A DNA stretch of 64,000 nt, from contig MOWL01000089.1 in the NCBI GenBank assembly GCA_002110485.1, positions 558,001 to 622,000 of the forward strand, written 5' to 3'. Source of the DNA: Emergomyces orientalis (lineage: Eukaryota > Ascomycota > Eurotiomycetes > Onygenales > Ajellomycetaceae). Position 1 is the stretch's first letter. Every line of letters starts with the position of its first letter. The notes below the pieces were generated by a model. That model made no database searches. It saw only the letters and a list, made by a program, of their open reading frames with translations, and had not been told where the DNA came from. Positions 12,001-24,066 of this stretch are shown piece by piece. The position numbers and the translations under genes were made by a program.

Positions 12001-12780
12001 GCCGGAAGGGTTGACGAAAATTCTACAAAGTACGGAGGTTGATTATGATCTCGTTTATGGATGGGAGTACGCGGACTCTGTTCTCGATCATGTTAAAACT
12101 ACTTCGCGCGTGGGGGTCATGGAGATCTATAAAACAGGGCTCGGCGGTGCGCCTGGAAGTGGGATTATTCGCGCTAAACGCCGCGAGGATGGGACGATAT
12201 TAGGCAGTGTAGTTGTGTATAATTCTACGTCGGTATTCGCGGAAGCTATGCCGGCACTTAAGGAAACTCGTACGATCGCGGGAGGAATTTCTTCTCCTGT
12301 CATCTCTCCCTCTGTAGGGGAGTATGCGACGCTGGTGCAGGGACTGATCTTGTTGGGAATAAAACAAATTCGCAAGCAGGGAGCTAGTGCAGTTATACTA
12401 GATTGCGTACGTACAACACCCTTTCATACTCTTTTCCTCTCCTTTTCCCTCCCTTTTCCTTCTTTGTCAGTTCCGGCTATTCCATTTAGTACGGCAAAAT
12501 TTCCCGGCGACCCAGTGCCCGCGTTAAGGGAACTGTTTGACAATTTTTTTTTTTTTTTTTTTTTACAAAAAAAACTAGAAAAGAAAAGAAAAAAGAAAGA
12601 AAGAACATGCTACGTCGGGAAAACTTTGCTGCCTAGCTAACCAAAACTCTTGGACACAAACAACAGGTGGACGCCGACGGAAACTATGATAGCCTCTCTT
12701 CCATGGGATTTTCCGTCCTACACAGCTTTGAGGAAGTCACCTGCGATACCTCCACCTGGAATATGATGGCTGCTTCATGA
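9082..12780 (+). CDS. nag3: NagZ-like GH3 beta-N-acetylglucosaminidase fused to tandem GNAT domains
   Basis: Predicted GH3 glycosidase of the NagZ branch joined to acetyltransferase-like (GNAT) domains; its relative nag3 sits in the GlcNAc cluster of Trichoderma. Four exons, 9082-9140, 9526-9644, 9882-12406 and 12667-12780, give 938 aa. Exon 1 is short; AG^G at the splice yields WESFDRQMGQLFVMGFDG, the natural NagZ start. An in-frame TAA precedes it at 9058. The GH3 barrel spans roughly residues 20-360, with ICLDQENGG near 86 and KHFPSYGN near 190. Bacterial NagZ has KHFPGHG and a nucleophile in SDDL; here the second His is absent and the nucleophile region reads SECLEM (~276). GNAT-like segments follow at ~640-770 (VDPSRRKMSIGHSLHNRAI fits the acetyl-CoA loop) and ~805-930. 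No signal peptide, so probably intracellular. An alternative start at 9506 would skip exon 1 but gives a poorer N-terminus. The intron 9645-9881 uses a weak GTGCAA donor. Confidence 0.88.
12543..12565 (+). repeat. Poly-T tract in the last intron of the NagZ-like gene
   Basis: About 22 consecutive T followed by an A-rich stretch inside the 260-nt intron 12407-12666. It could fold as a T/A hairpin and is length-prone; no function claimed. Confidence 0.85.
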
Positions 12781-13449
12781 AATTCATGAATACAATCACA
12801 ATTGCGGCACGATGGCCTTTCCCGATGCACTTTTCATCTACGAAACCCTTGGCTCTAACATCCCAGATTCTCATCCCACCTCCTTTTGGCTCCTCGTAAC
12901 GACTCACGGATTGTGGATTCAGTCGCCTTCCTCTTCTTCTTTTTTCGGTTCGTTTCTTTTCATTTGAACTGTTGAAATTTTGATTTTCCAAGATTTTTCA
13001 CAGCTACATCCACATTATACATCACGCCTGCCTTACCTGCTCCTCACTACCACCTCCTCACTAAGCAAAACAGAACCAACCTCTCTTTGTGTAGCACAAT
13101 TTCGGCCTGCAGGATGAGATGCGGTACAGCTTCAGATCTAGTAACATATTGATTCTCCTTCTTTCTCTATATGGGTATCCAGGATAGAGGAAAATTCCTT
13201 TTTCATCGCGTCACCGTCACCACCCCAGGGGGGTCTTCCTCCTCGACTCGTCCCTCAACCCTTGTTCTCTATCGCTTGTGCCCCCCACTCCCTGAGGGTT
13301 TAACACAGTTTGGATTGCTTTATCCTGCTGTCAGTTCTAGTGTGGATTTAACTTTATTTCCCCCTTGGCTTCTTCATTGGGTCCCACCTCTCTACTTCCC
13401 CTGGTTTGGCGATTGATCCGCGTAGTAACGACTATTTTGCTCTTAAGGG

Positions 13450-14560
13450 TTCCTTTCTATATTAGCGAGGGCTTTCTTTGATTAGTTTTCAGAAATCTTT
13501 CTATTCTTTCTGGAATTTCCTGTCCCCGTGTCAGTACTCTTATATTTTATTTTATATGCTGTATATATTAAACTATACCCTTTCGAATTTGGCTTCCAAA
13601 GATCATGTTTATTGGTTTAATTTAATTTTTTAATTTTTGGTATGAATAAAGGTGGCGATGAATATGGATAATTTAACATATGTGTATATGCTGATTGATA
13701 TATTTGAAATCATTCACTAAAATGTGTAATTTACATTGAACCCGGCCTGCTTCAGACTTTTGTAGTTATTGAACATAGATAAATGTATTTCAGAGAGTAT
13801 TTCAGGCCAGATGCAGTTCTCTCATCTTTATTTAAAATTTGTAACAAGCACATATGATTTCGGAATTTCTTGAATATATCTAGATATGAATGTTACGTGT
13901 TTATGGCTGGTTTGCCTATTTGCATTATTACATATTGTGTACAATAATAGTTGTAGTCTTATTTTAGTAGGTATCATCATAGTAATAAATAGAAGAATAA
14001 AAAATTAACATGTTTTATAATATTAGATCAAAAGTTCCGTTTTAAAATCTAAACCCATTGTGAACTGAAATCTCAAATACATGTTGTCGCAGATTGATTA
14101 TTATTCATACCTGAGAGATGAGCTGAACTTCTAAATCTATAATTGCACTCCATGAATTTAATACTTTGAATTTTAAGATTCATTTCAGCTCTGATATTTT
14201 TTATATATTCTGTGATTTTGAAAATTTGAGAAATTCTTGCAGAGGCTATTAAACCGAGTGACAGGATTGCAATTGTCTTACTAAAATGTAGCTACAAAGT
14301 TACAGTGTTAATCTGAGCGAAATAATATTTGTTAGATTTGAAAGCATTGTTTGTAATTGCTACCCCTGCCGCGTCCTATCTATTCAAAGTGAGGTTGAGT
14401 TTGGCCTCTTCCACGGACCTTACGCTGCAATTCTCGAACAACTGTCAGATTCTTTCATTTTCATGGCCATTCAAAATGTTGCAAATGCACAGATTTGAGA
14501 AGATAGCTTGACAGATTTTGCTTTTTGAAACCATTGATTGTGCATATATCTCCTATTATC
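13450..14560. other. AT-rich block
   Basis: Markedly richer in A/T than the flanking DNA, without open frames of any length. This would fit an old RIP-mutated repeat or simple intergenic drift; no transposon protein or terminal repeat is visible. Confidence 0.5.
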
Positions 14561-15094
14561 CAGCTCTTGACAGGTCAACTATGTCATGGCTAGGCGATTA
14601 GGAGACAGTCAATGACTTCAATCAACCACCAAAATTGTAAGCTCATCAGAAGTCCTAAATTTGTTGACTCATCTTCTTTCACCTCTCCTTCTTCCATATC
14701 TCGAAGGATCGTCTCTATGTACTCCCCGGCACGGCTGAGTTTGAGAATGAGAGCAATTGCACAGTTAGCTTTGAGCAGTTGAGAGGAAGGTGAGTCAATA
14801 GCGTGACTGGGGCTAAGACTGGTGTACAAGCAACAGGAAGTAATTGCTTGCAAAAAAATGTATCTTTTTCTGTCGATCTGATCGTGTACCGGCTGTATGC
14901 ATCTTTATCGGCTTGAAATATATTTTAAAATCACTGAACAGTTGATGGCAGTAGTGGCTAATGTGAAAGCATTTTTAGAACTGTCAATATCGTCTCCATC
15001 AATAAGGTTGGTGATTCAGGGTTCGAACATAGCCAAGATTTGGAGCACATTTTTCTTCGGGTCACTCTAAAGGTCTATGACAGTAGGGCACAGT

Positions 15095-15120
15095 GTGCCC
15101 ATAACACTGTGCCCATAACA
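15095..15120. repeat. Short tandem duplication, 14-bp period
   Basis: GTGCCCATAACA occurs at 15095-15106 and again at 15109-15120. A local duplication with no visible function. Confidence 0.8.
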
Positions 15121-18100
15121 AGGTGTCCAAACAAATGCCGTATTTCCTGTGGCTGTGGAGACCAATGAATGGGGAAGTATGTCAGCAACCTCTAGAAAGT
15201 CGAATTTACCAGGTTGGCTTCGAAGGGGGTTCCTATCATCGTCCTTTCTATCAATCCCATCCTGCTTTACTCGCCGCCGGCTTTCATTCTTATCAAACTG
15301 GTGAGCACGACATAACGGTGATAATCGTGAATAAGACAACTCTGCCGGAGAGTGGATACGCGTTGCATTATACCTGTGGGTGTGACACCTGCATTGAGGA
15401 CATTGAATGGGTTGTCGGTAGGTCACCCACGTAACTCTGACTGAACAAATTGAGTTAATGAGGCCCATCGCCCATGGATGATATGATACTATAGCCGGCT
15501 TATGTGGGAAATGAAACTGTCAACCATGTGGTCGGCAAAACACTTGACAAATGCTTGCAGCATTCCTAATTTTTCTTCTCGCGTCGGTGTCAAAGGAGAT
15601 CGAGATGGGCTAGCACAGATGAAATATCAGGCCCAGCAGTATTTCCATCTGCTGAATCCAGATGATCATGGAGATATAAAAAGAAGAATCATAAAGGCAT
15701 CTTTTGATTGCGCATGCACATGCTCGAAGGTTGCCTTGATTTGTATTGCAGGCACCCAGCTACCTGTCCAGTTTGTTCTAGGCCACAATCCTCAATCAGC
15801 GCGTTGAGAATGGCGCTTGCTGTATTACTTTGTTGCAAAGTCAAAGAGAAGGGCTTTGAGAAATCCAGAACCTCTTCTAATGATGACTTGTGTGAAAGTA
15901 AAGCCATTATTGTGGTTTTTGCTCCCGTTGGATGAAAGGGAGCTCTTGTAGCTTAAGTAGTTATTTATAATTGTCACGTGTGATGACGTAGATTAGTGTG
16001 GCTAGGAACATGTTCATATTGAATGGAGGCTTAAACCTCCTCATATTTTCCCAATTCCACTCTATCATCTCACCAAAAATTTTCAACAGTCTCGTTTTAA
16101 ATACGGTCTGCAGTTTCATAATGTGGAGATTTCAGCGGCATTATCTTACAGACATCCCTTTTTTTTTGGAATTTAAGGGGTAGATAACCCCGATGCATCT
16201 CAGTTCTGACAAGGTAACTAATTCATTGTTTCAGTTAGTCGTCCAAGAACCAGTCCATATTTCATGAGTGTGTTTTATCATCCGAATGCTTCACCCCAGC
16301 ATACGCACTTAAGAGCATTAATGGTGTCTCCGTTTCACTCTCCCTGCCCGTTGACTTGAAAAGAAAATTCCCGTGTTAATAGTGCTGGTTTACCCAAGAA
16401 TTCTCCTGGCAGCACAAATCGATCGAAACTTCCTGCAAGAGTGCGAAAACCTCTCAAAGCTCAGCTTAATTGACATAATTAGCGTTCTTGGATGATGTCA
16501 AAATCGTTGCTAAATGGAGGTGTCGTCTTTTGTTGGTTACAATTCTCACGCTGGACAATTAGTGCAGTCAGCGAAGAATTTTAAAGAGTTAACAAAGGAT
16601 CCCCGTGAGGCTTTCGGGAAATTTTAGATAACTTACCTAGCTAGTCTAACCTGAAGGCGATGTTCGGGAGAATTCTTCTTGAAAACTGCAACCTGCAATT
16701 TTGACTGTACAGATAAGCTCTGATGCCCCCGCCAGCCTGGCGCTTTTACTCACTATGGATTCTCAAGGTATTTTATCGATATCTGCCGCAAACCTCACGA
16801 CCTCTATCCCTTTGATATACTTTTTTCTTTTTTTATTCTTCCTTTCCTTGTATTTTTTTGCGCATCGTGTCTTTAGGGAGTGCGACGTTCCCCGTCGAAA
16901 TCTCCACAACAACTCCCTGTCCCACTTCAATAAACCGATGTTTGATTTCCGAGATATCGAACAATCAACCGCCCGGTGAACGTCTGTTGGCCTTCGCTGT
17001 GGGCTACTCGGTTATGTAGAAGTTCGCGAGAAAGCACCCTTTAACAATCAGGCGCTCGCCAAACCTGTTCAACAGGGGATCACCCCATACTAATGCAGCT
17101 AGTACCGATGCAATGCCTGATCCGACTCTGGGCTGCAGCCAGATTATTTTGTAGCTTATATTGTTTGTTGTTGGTAAGTTAGGAAGACAGAATCAACATA
17201 TTTCTCGGCAATAAAAAGTTGAATAGGCGAATAGTCGCTCTGATCGAAGCCCTACTTGCAGTATGTTTACCTCTCGAAACCTGTTGGGGAAGCAGATGGT
17301 CTGTGGTTTGGAGATAGGCAAGGATGGTCGCCAAGATTCCAAAATTATCGAAAGCGGTTGTCCTCTTTCGTTACGTCCCTTTCTTCTGTTAATTCAAACT
17401 GTGATGTTGCACCTCAACAGCACGACACACTTCTAGATGGAAAATCAGACAATATGGGCTTTCTTTTTTCCCGAGAGTGTTTTTTGAAGAAACAGAACAG
17501 CCAGTGATATTTGTGAGAAACCATTCTCCACTAAATTGAAGATGGCCTTCTGCCCTCGCTTCATGCCAGCCGATTTCCATGCCGAACAGCAAAAGATGGC
17601 AGCATTTTGATGTCTATTGAATATTATACCCCTTCAGCTCATCTTTATGAATCCTGGCAGTAATGGGGGAGGGGCCATGCGAGGGTGCCTAATCTCTCGA
17701 GCAGACAGAACCAGCAAGAACCCTGTTCTCTGCCCGATCGCCACATTGACGTGTTTTTATCCCAAGCCATTCTCAATTCGATCCCAGCACATTGACAGAT
17801 GACTTTCCGTAAAATTGACTCTTTCTAGAGTATGAAATGTCATCCACTCTCGGTTATTGAAGGCAGCGCCACAAGCGTAATTATTATGATGGGGAACTCA
17901 GGACATCGGTTACCAGCCTGATTTTGTTGACAGACAGCTCCAGGAAAATAAGCGGATCATTTAGGAGCAGGGATGGGTGACAGGGGAACGAGAAGAAAAC
18001 AAGGGTGATAGCTACTGGGAAGCGCTCTGGGCAAGTTAATTGCAGCATCTAGCCCTTGCGAGGATCTCGGAAGATATGCGGGCCAAACACACTGTACTAA

Positions 18101-21100
18101 CCTAGAAAATATTTCTGGCAGCCCCATGGCCCTCCGGGTCCCATGAATGGAGCGTATGCGTGTATACAAATGCGAACTATTCATACGTTCCGAAGACACC
18201 ATACTAAATACAAATTGCTTCCACAGCACCTATCCTATCCTTCGACTTCCGTTTACGATACTATTGGTGTCAATGGAGCTCACTGGCATGGTGTTAGTCT
18301 CTATATGCGGGCTATGCAGCTCATATACAGCAACCAAAAAAGTCAAGAGTGATTTAGTTGAACTATCCGTACCATATCATGCAGCCACAGGCACATCGTT
18401 CCTAACACGAGACGGACAGCTAACAGTCCAACCATCATTTCCACAGATTCTATTACCTCTCATTCTGCTAACCAAAAGTAACAAGAATGTTACCTGGAAT
18501 TAGAAGTCCAGAACCAAAAAATCATGACATCCCAACCACTCCATCATCCCACACTCCATATGAATTTCTCAACCTGAACGTCATCGCTAAGCGCAAAGTG
18601 TGATGAAATTTATACCACTTTGGGCATCAACATATGAATGCGAACAGACGAGGCCTCCTTGTTTCTTTGCAAAATCGGAATGCAGATTGAGATATCTTTT
18701 CTGGGGTGCGACTTTACGTACGCGTGTATCTACTAAAACTTACCAGACCTTCCGAACCAATACACTGATAATGGCGAATTCTACTCCCTTCAGCGCAGGC
18801 CTCACAATTTTGGTGCCGGAAATTTTTTATCTCGGAAGCCAACGGCGAAAGTATGTCATGATCCGCCTGAATACTGAATGTTTCCTCCATACATGTCTAC
18901 ATGCGGGGTCGTCTACTCACGCCGCTACTTTATCAACATTAATATTGAAGATGCGTACGCACGGAAGCATTGAAGCTAGCCTGCGGTCTTCACGCGATAT
19001 TCCGGCCTGTGTCCATATACATTGTTGTTCTTAACCCGTATCTACATACGGTGGTATGCTTCGATATCCGGGTGTTCGGCCGTCTATCACAAAAGGGGTT
19101 CACCCGAAACACCCCGAAAATCAGTTACTAACCCAATAGACACCACTATGTGCACTACCTCCTGTGCTCAACTCTAACGACACTCCCTCCGCATCGTTCC
19201 CCGCAAACTGTAGCGCCTCGCACCGCTCTAGTGGTTTATCATAAAAACCCCGAGATTTCCTCTGGCGCCCCGAGTTATCCAAGCAGCATTGGCAATGAGC
19301 TAATTGCTCCCTACGGCTCATAGAACAAGAAAGTTGAGCATTGTTGAGGAACTGTTTTCATTGAAACTGAGTTAGCTAGCCGCATTTCGTAAACCAAGCT
19401 CCTTCTAGCCTAATCGAATCGAATTTCAATTTTGGGGGGCTAGCCATTTATTTCCTAGCTCGCGCGCACTTCCAACTTCACGCATTTTGTTCATGTACAT
19501 GAAAGCCTTTTCCGACGGTAAATAGAAGCTCTAATGGCTTCCCCGAAAGAAATCGAAATACACCCCAAAATGTGATTACTGATGCCAAGTGCCTGATAAT
19601 GTCAACCAAATATTACAGAAAACTTCGGCTTGTGGGCCCACATGGCCAGGAAAATGAAAATCAATCATCAAAAGGCTGAAATGGGAAAAACGAACTCGAC
19701 CATTCCCCTGAAAGTCATCCTCCTTCCTACACCTACTTTCTTTTCAAAAATTTTATTTTCCGGGTTCGGATGCGCTCGTAATTTTTAGATCATTTTAGTT
19801 CTGCCTGTGATGCACGACAGATGTCGTAAGAAAAACCTTGTTTTCCCGTGTTCGTATGCTCAAACTGTGATTGATCTCCAGGTCCGCCCGCCTCCCCAAG
19901 CCTGGAGGATCCTGCAATCAAGCCACAAATGAGTTGTGAGGATCAAACGGGGACGAGTAAAAAGGAAACCCAAACACCACGGAGTCGTTGGTCGCGGGGT
20001 AACTCAACTAGCCCCCAAGTTCACTTTGCCGAACATAGCCGCACCCCAAATGGTCAAGATTTCTCTGGAACCCGCATCTGGTTAGTTGCCTCTGGTTTGG
20101 CAGGTTTTGCCGTTCCTAGTTTACTTTTTGGTTTTGGGTTAGAGCTAAAAAGGCATGGAAACTAAAGAGAAGATTCCATGCTGAGGGCATGTGGAGAAAA
20201 AGAAAAAAAAACAACACCCATATCCCACATGTCAGATATAAGCATATGCACAATCAGATAATGGGAGAGGGGTATTATCATACGGCCAGTTGGCCTTATT
20301 CATTGGACCCCATCGGGAAACAGCAAGAATATAATTTTCTGTGACGCTGAGATATTCACGAGTTCCCAGGTAGTTGCTATCCGGTCGAAAGGAATAATAC
20401 TAATCATGAAAGTGTTCAGGTGTTTTAACTTTCAGCAAAAGAAATGGAGAAAAAAAGAAAAGGAAGTGTATAGAGAGGCATCAAAGAAGGAAAACACGAG
20501 GAAATGAAACGAAGAATTCATGCATGCCAAGCTCCGAATTCCCTCTTTTGCTTGGTCCTGTCATTTTATTACGCGATTCATCTTAAGAAGCGCTCCTCTC
20601 CACCAGCAAATGCTCAGTTCAGGGTCCATTACTTGGGCGAAGCTGATCATGTTATCCAATGAGAAGCTCTGCACTTCCACCCCTGGCTAGTTTTTGCCTG
20701 GTTTCGAAGCGGAGATAAAATGAGGATCAGATTCGAGCCGATTTACTTCCCTTTTTCGATATATATATTTTTATTTTTAATTCTTCCTTATTGCTTTTTT
20801 CGTATTCCTTTTTCATTTTTCCTTTAGCAAGGAGAAAATATAGCTCGCTTAACACGGAATGCATGCACGGGCGATGGCGAGCCTTTGTTGGCTTCCGTCC
20901 CATCAATGCACTTATTATTTTCCCTGATCTCCTGTCCAGCACAAACAGCACACATCTATCACCCGTCTCTTGTCTTCGGGCTTCTAAAGAACTAGTCAAT
21001 AAATCTGTCGTTCTGACTAGTATCGGGTGACTTATCCATTAGTGTTTTATGGTCTTCATCCTTCAAAAAGATTGTGGTGGGAAAGAACAAAAAGATATGT

Positions 21101-23285
21101 TTCTTGCATCGTCTCCTTTGCCATGAATCTTTCTTCATATATTCAGGTTGTTTACGGTCTTATGTCATGAAAATTAGACGAAGCAGGTCCCAACGCTGCC
21201 ACAAGGAAATTCGGATTTATTATTAGCGAAAATATGGAATCTGAATGGAAACTTCTATGGCCTGGGGGTTCGAATGTTGTGCTAGGATTTGTTGGGGATT
21301 AGGTTGATGCTGACCCTTGAGCTTCCCCATCTTCTCGGGCTGGATTTCACTCGGACGAATTTTTTCTGCCGATTGGGTGGAGATTGTGGAGAGGGTGGAG
21401 GCTGCCCCATTTCGTGCAACGCCTGAGAGGAGGCAAAGTACGGATTTCGTGAGGGGAGAGGGGCGGGGATTGCCGATTGTAAGCACCCAATAGTAACATG
21501 GATAAGTATGTACTGTACATACCTTACGGACTGCCCTTTTTAATTGTTAGCCCTGCGTGGCATGTTTGGCACATCATCACAATTATCGACAGGAGCAGAC
21601 GGCTGATGGTGGTAAGGGACCAACAGGAGTTATAATTGTTCGTGATGTGTCCTCCCCCACACAAATCTCGCCTAGGCAAAACGGTAGCGAACTCTTAAAA
21701 AGCTGCAAATTGGCCGACTTTGCCCTTCCGCTCATGGACTTGCTAGCATGTAGAATTATCCATCACGACAGAAACTTCAACGAAGCAACAAAAGCAGTCT
21801 CTAGAAGTAGAAATGTTAGTGTCAGGTAACCGTGCGTGTGGACGATGAAAATGATATTATTGAAGAAAAGTCCTCGAAGCTAAGAACTGTGCCTTCTCCC
21901 TGATGCTGCATGTTTTGCAATGTTTTGCAGGGTACGGACCAGTCCGGACGTGGCGTCCAATCGAGTTAAGATGGGGATAATTTAGCGACCCTAACCCATC
22001 TCCGGAGCTAGTGCAGTTGAGACAAAATGACCAAAAAGAAAACCCAGGGGAAACCCAGATCGGCCCTTCCATCTCTCACGATGCAGGACGAATAATATGG
22101 TGTCCGCCTGATTGGAGGCGGCGGAGACAACCAGCTGGCTCTGAACCGAGCTGATTATTCGCGAGGCGGACGCGTTTTAGGGACCATTAATGATAATTAT
22201 GATCGAGGCTGACAAGATCTCGACTGATAATGAATCCGTTTTAACCATTCCTGCCAAATGATTTTTGCCCTGCTTCTCAGCTGTAAAGGGTTTGACTCTC
22301 GGAACTTTGTTTCTTTAAGTTCGAAAATGGCGCACTTGAGCTGCTATTTTCTTTTTCTCAATTTCTTGCTTCGAGGTGCTGCAGATGCCAACTTCTCATG
22401 CTTGGGGGATTCCTGAGTCCTTACCAAGCTAGTAAAGAACTGCCGGAGAAATGGACGGGAAGGGTCCACCAAACGTCGCAGCCATGAGCTAACCCCGAAG
22501 TTTTCACCTGCCCCAAGCTGCCAAGGGGGGTGGGGTTGGTCCTTTCGCGCGGAGGCGATACGCAGGAATACAAAAGTACCGCTAGGGGGTATGGGGTATA
22601 CCCGTTGTCATTCTTATTAGCACCTGACCTTGCTCCCCTCCGCCGAGCAACAAACACCATACCTGCACGCTTGAGTACGTACGGGGGTACGACGGGTGAT
22701 GTTGAAGGGTGTTCTAAATATCGGCGAATCTTAATTTTGATTTCATGAAGCAGTAATCCGGGGATAATACGGAGCAGTTGTCAGGGTTCCAAATCATGAG
22801 ATCCAAGTGGTCATGTAAAACATTCTGACGTGAAGTACGGACTAAGGTCATCGAAGAATGGATAAGCAAGAGAGACAGGCTGTCAGCAACCGCGAGTTGA
22901 GATTGGGAGGCAAGGATGTCGACATCAAGTATCCACTGAATCTCTAGTATTGGGATATTAGAGTGCGGTAATGGAGGTGATAATAATAGCTGAGAATAAT
23001 AATAGATCAAGGCCTTCATACTTCGTCCCCTCGTTCTGTCTGCTGCCATGCTTGTATCAGCCGCCAACCAGTAAACAGTCTCCCCCACTGTTTGATCTGC
23101 GTATCGTAGACTGGACTTCGGTTGGAGGAGGGAGGCCAGAGCTTGTAACTTCCCAATGGCTCTAGCTGGATGGGCGACGGAATTAGCTGCTGCTGTGTAT
23201 CGGTCTTCGTATCGCACTAAAAAAGCCCCTAGAGGTCGAAGGGGGGGGGTGGACATGCCCATATGGATACCTTAATATTCTTCGG

Positions 23286-23313
<28 letters not shown>
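23286..23313 (+). repeat. (TTA)n microsatellite
   Basis: About nine perfect ATT/TTA units roughly 750 bases upstream of the regulator's ATG. A simple repeat, useful as a polymorphic marker. Confidence 0.9.
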
Positions 23314-23317
<4 letters not shown>

Positions 23318-23629
23318 TGTCCAGCGCTCTGAACTTCTTGTTTCTTCTCTCTCCCCAACTTGCTCCCGTTCTGCTCATTGTGTCCAGTTTTCTTCCTTCC
23401 CTATCTTCCTCGTGTTTTCTGTATATATCCTAGCCCAATGGCCCACGACGACAAGGTCAAAAGCAGAAAGCCAAGTGACCAAAGTGAATAATAGTTATTG
23501 AATAGCAGGTCCCCCCCCGTCTTTTAACCCCAGACGTCTTATTCCTGTTTGCTTGCTGCTTTGTTGCTTGATCCGCCGAGTTGGTCAGAATCCCCGCCCT
23601 TTTCTTCCCCACGCCACCGCCGTTGGTAG

Positions 23630-23643
23630 GGAACCTAGGTTCC
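23630..23643. promoter_or_regulatory. 14-bp perfect palindrome in the regulator's leader
   Basis: GGAACCTAGGTTCC is a perfect inverted repeat about 425 bases upstream of the ATG at 24067, followed at once by CTAGGTACC. It could be a dimeric factor site or an RNA hairpin in the leader; only the symmetry is observed. Confidence 0.35.
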
Positions 23644-24066
23644 TAGGTACCTATTATACTTCCACCTCCATCTTTCATCCGTCTCCCGACCCACAACTTG
23701 CTCAACTCTCCATCGCTTCGCCCCTGCGAACAGCACCCACAACTACATAACTATCAATTCGCTCGACAGGGCTCGGACTTTCGGAGACACTGCCTCACAG
23801 GGAAGAAATATCGCTGCTTCAAACTTCCCCGTTCTCCCCGATTCCCTCCCCTCTCTCTGTCTCTCTCGCTCCCTCCCTTGTTCCCTCTCTTCGACTGTCT
23901 TCGCCCACTCTGTCCGCAACACGTCCACCTTTGTTGCAGATTTGAATCATCGATTCTGTCAATTACCCGCTATATAACAAGACTGGGTTTGCCCACTGCT
24001 GTTTTGCGACTTCCGTACTTCTTATTATTGCTGGCCCACCATCCATCTCCCTCCGATCTCCCGAAG

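Larger units (their letters stand above)
12781..24066. other. 11.3-kb gene-poor gap upstream of the Ndt80-type regulator
   Basis: I see no convincing gene. Longest frames are chance-like: 15067-15468 (-), 15123-15434 (+, ends with a Cys-rich CGCDTC stretch), 18600-19034 (+) and 22714-23262 (-). None shows a known motif. 13450-14560 is notably AT-rich. The last ~700 bases before 24067 are pyrimidine-rich and look like a long 5' leader of the regulator. Non-coding transcripts, distal regulatory sequence or decayed transposon sequence are all possible. Confidence 0.5.

Noticed and set aside
15067..15468. Overlapping 133-aa (-) and 103-aa (+) frames, the latter with CGCDTC
   Set aside because: Both strands open over the same bases, no motif or splice partner; cannot support either.
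22714..23262. 182-aa frame on the - strand upstream of the regulator
   Set aside because: No recognisable motif, poor codon pattern, sits in likely promoter DNA.
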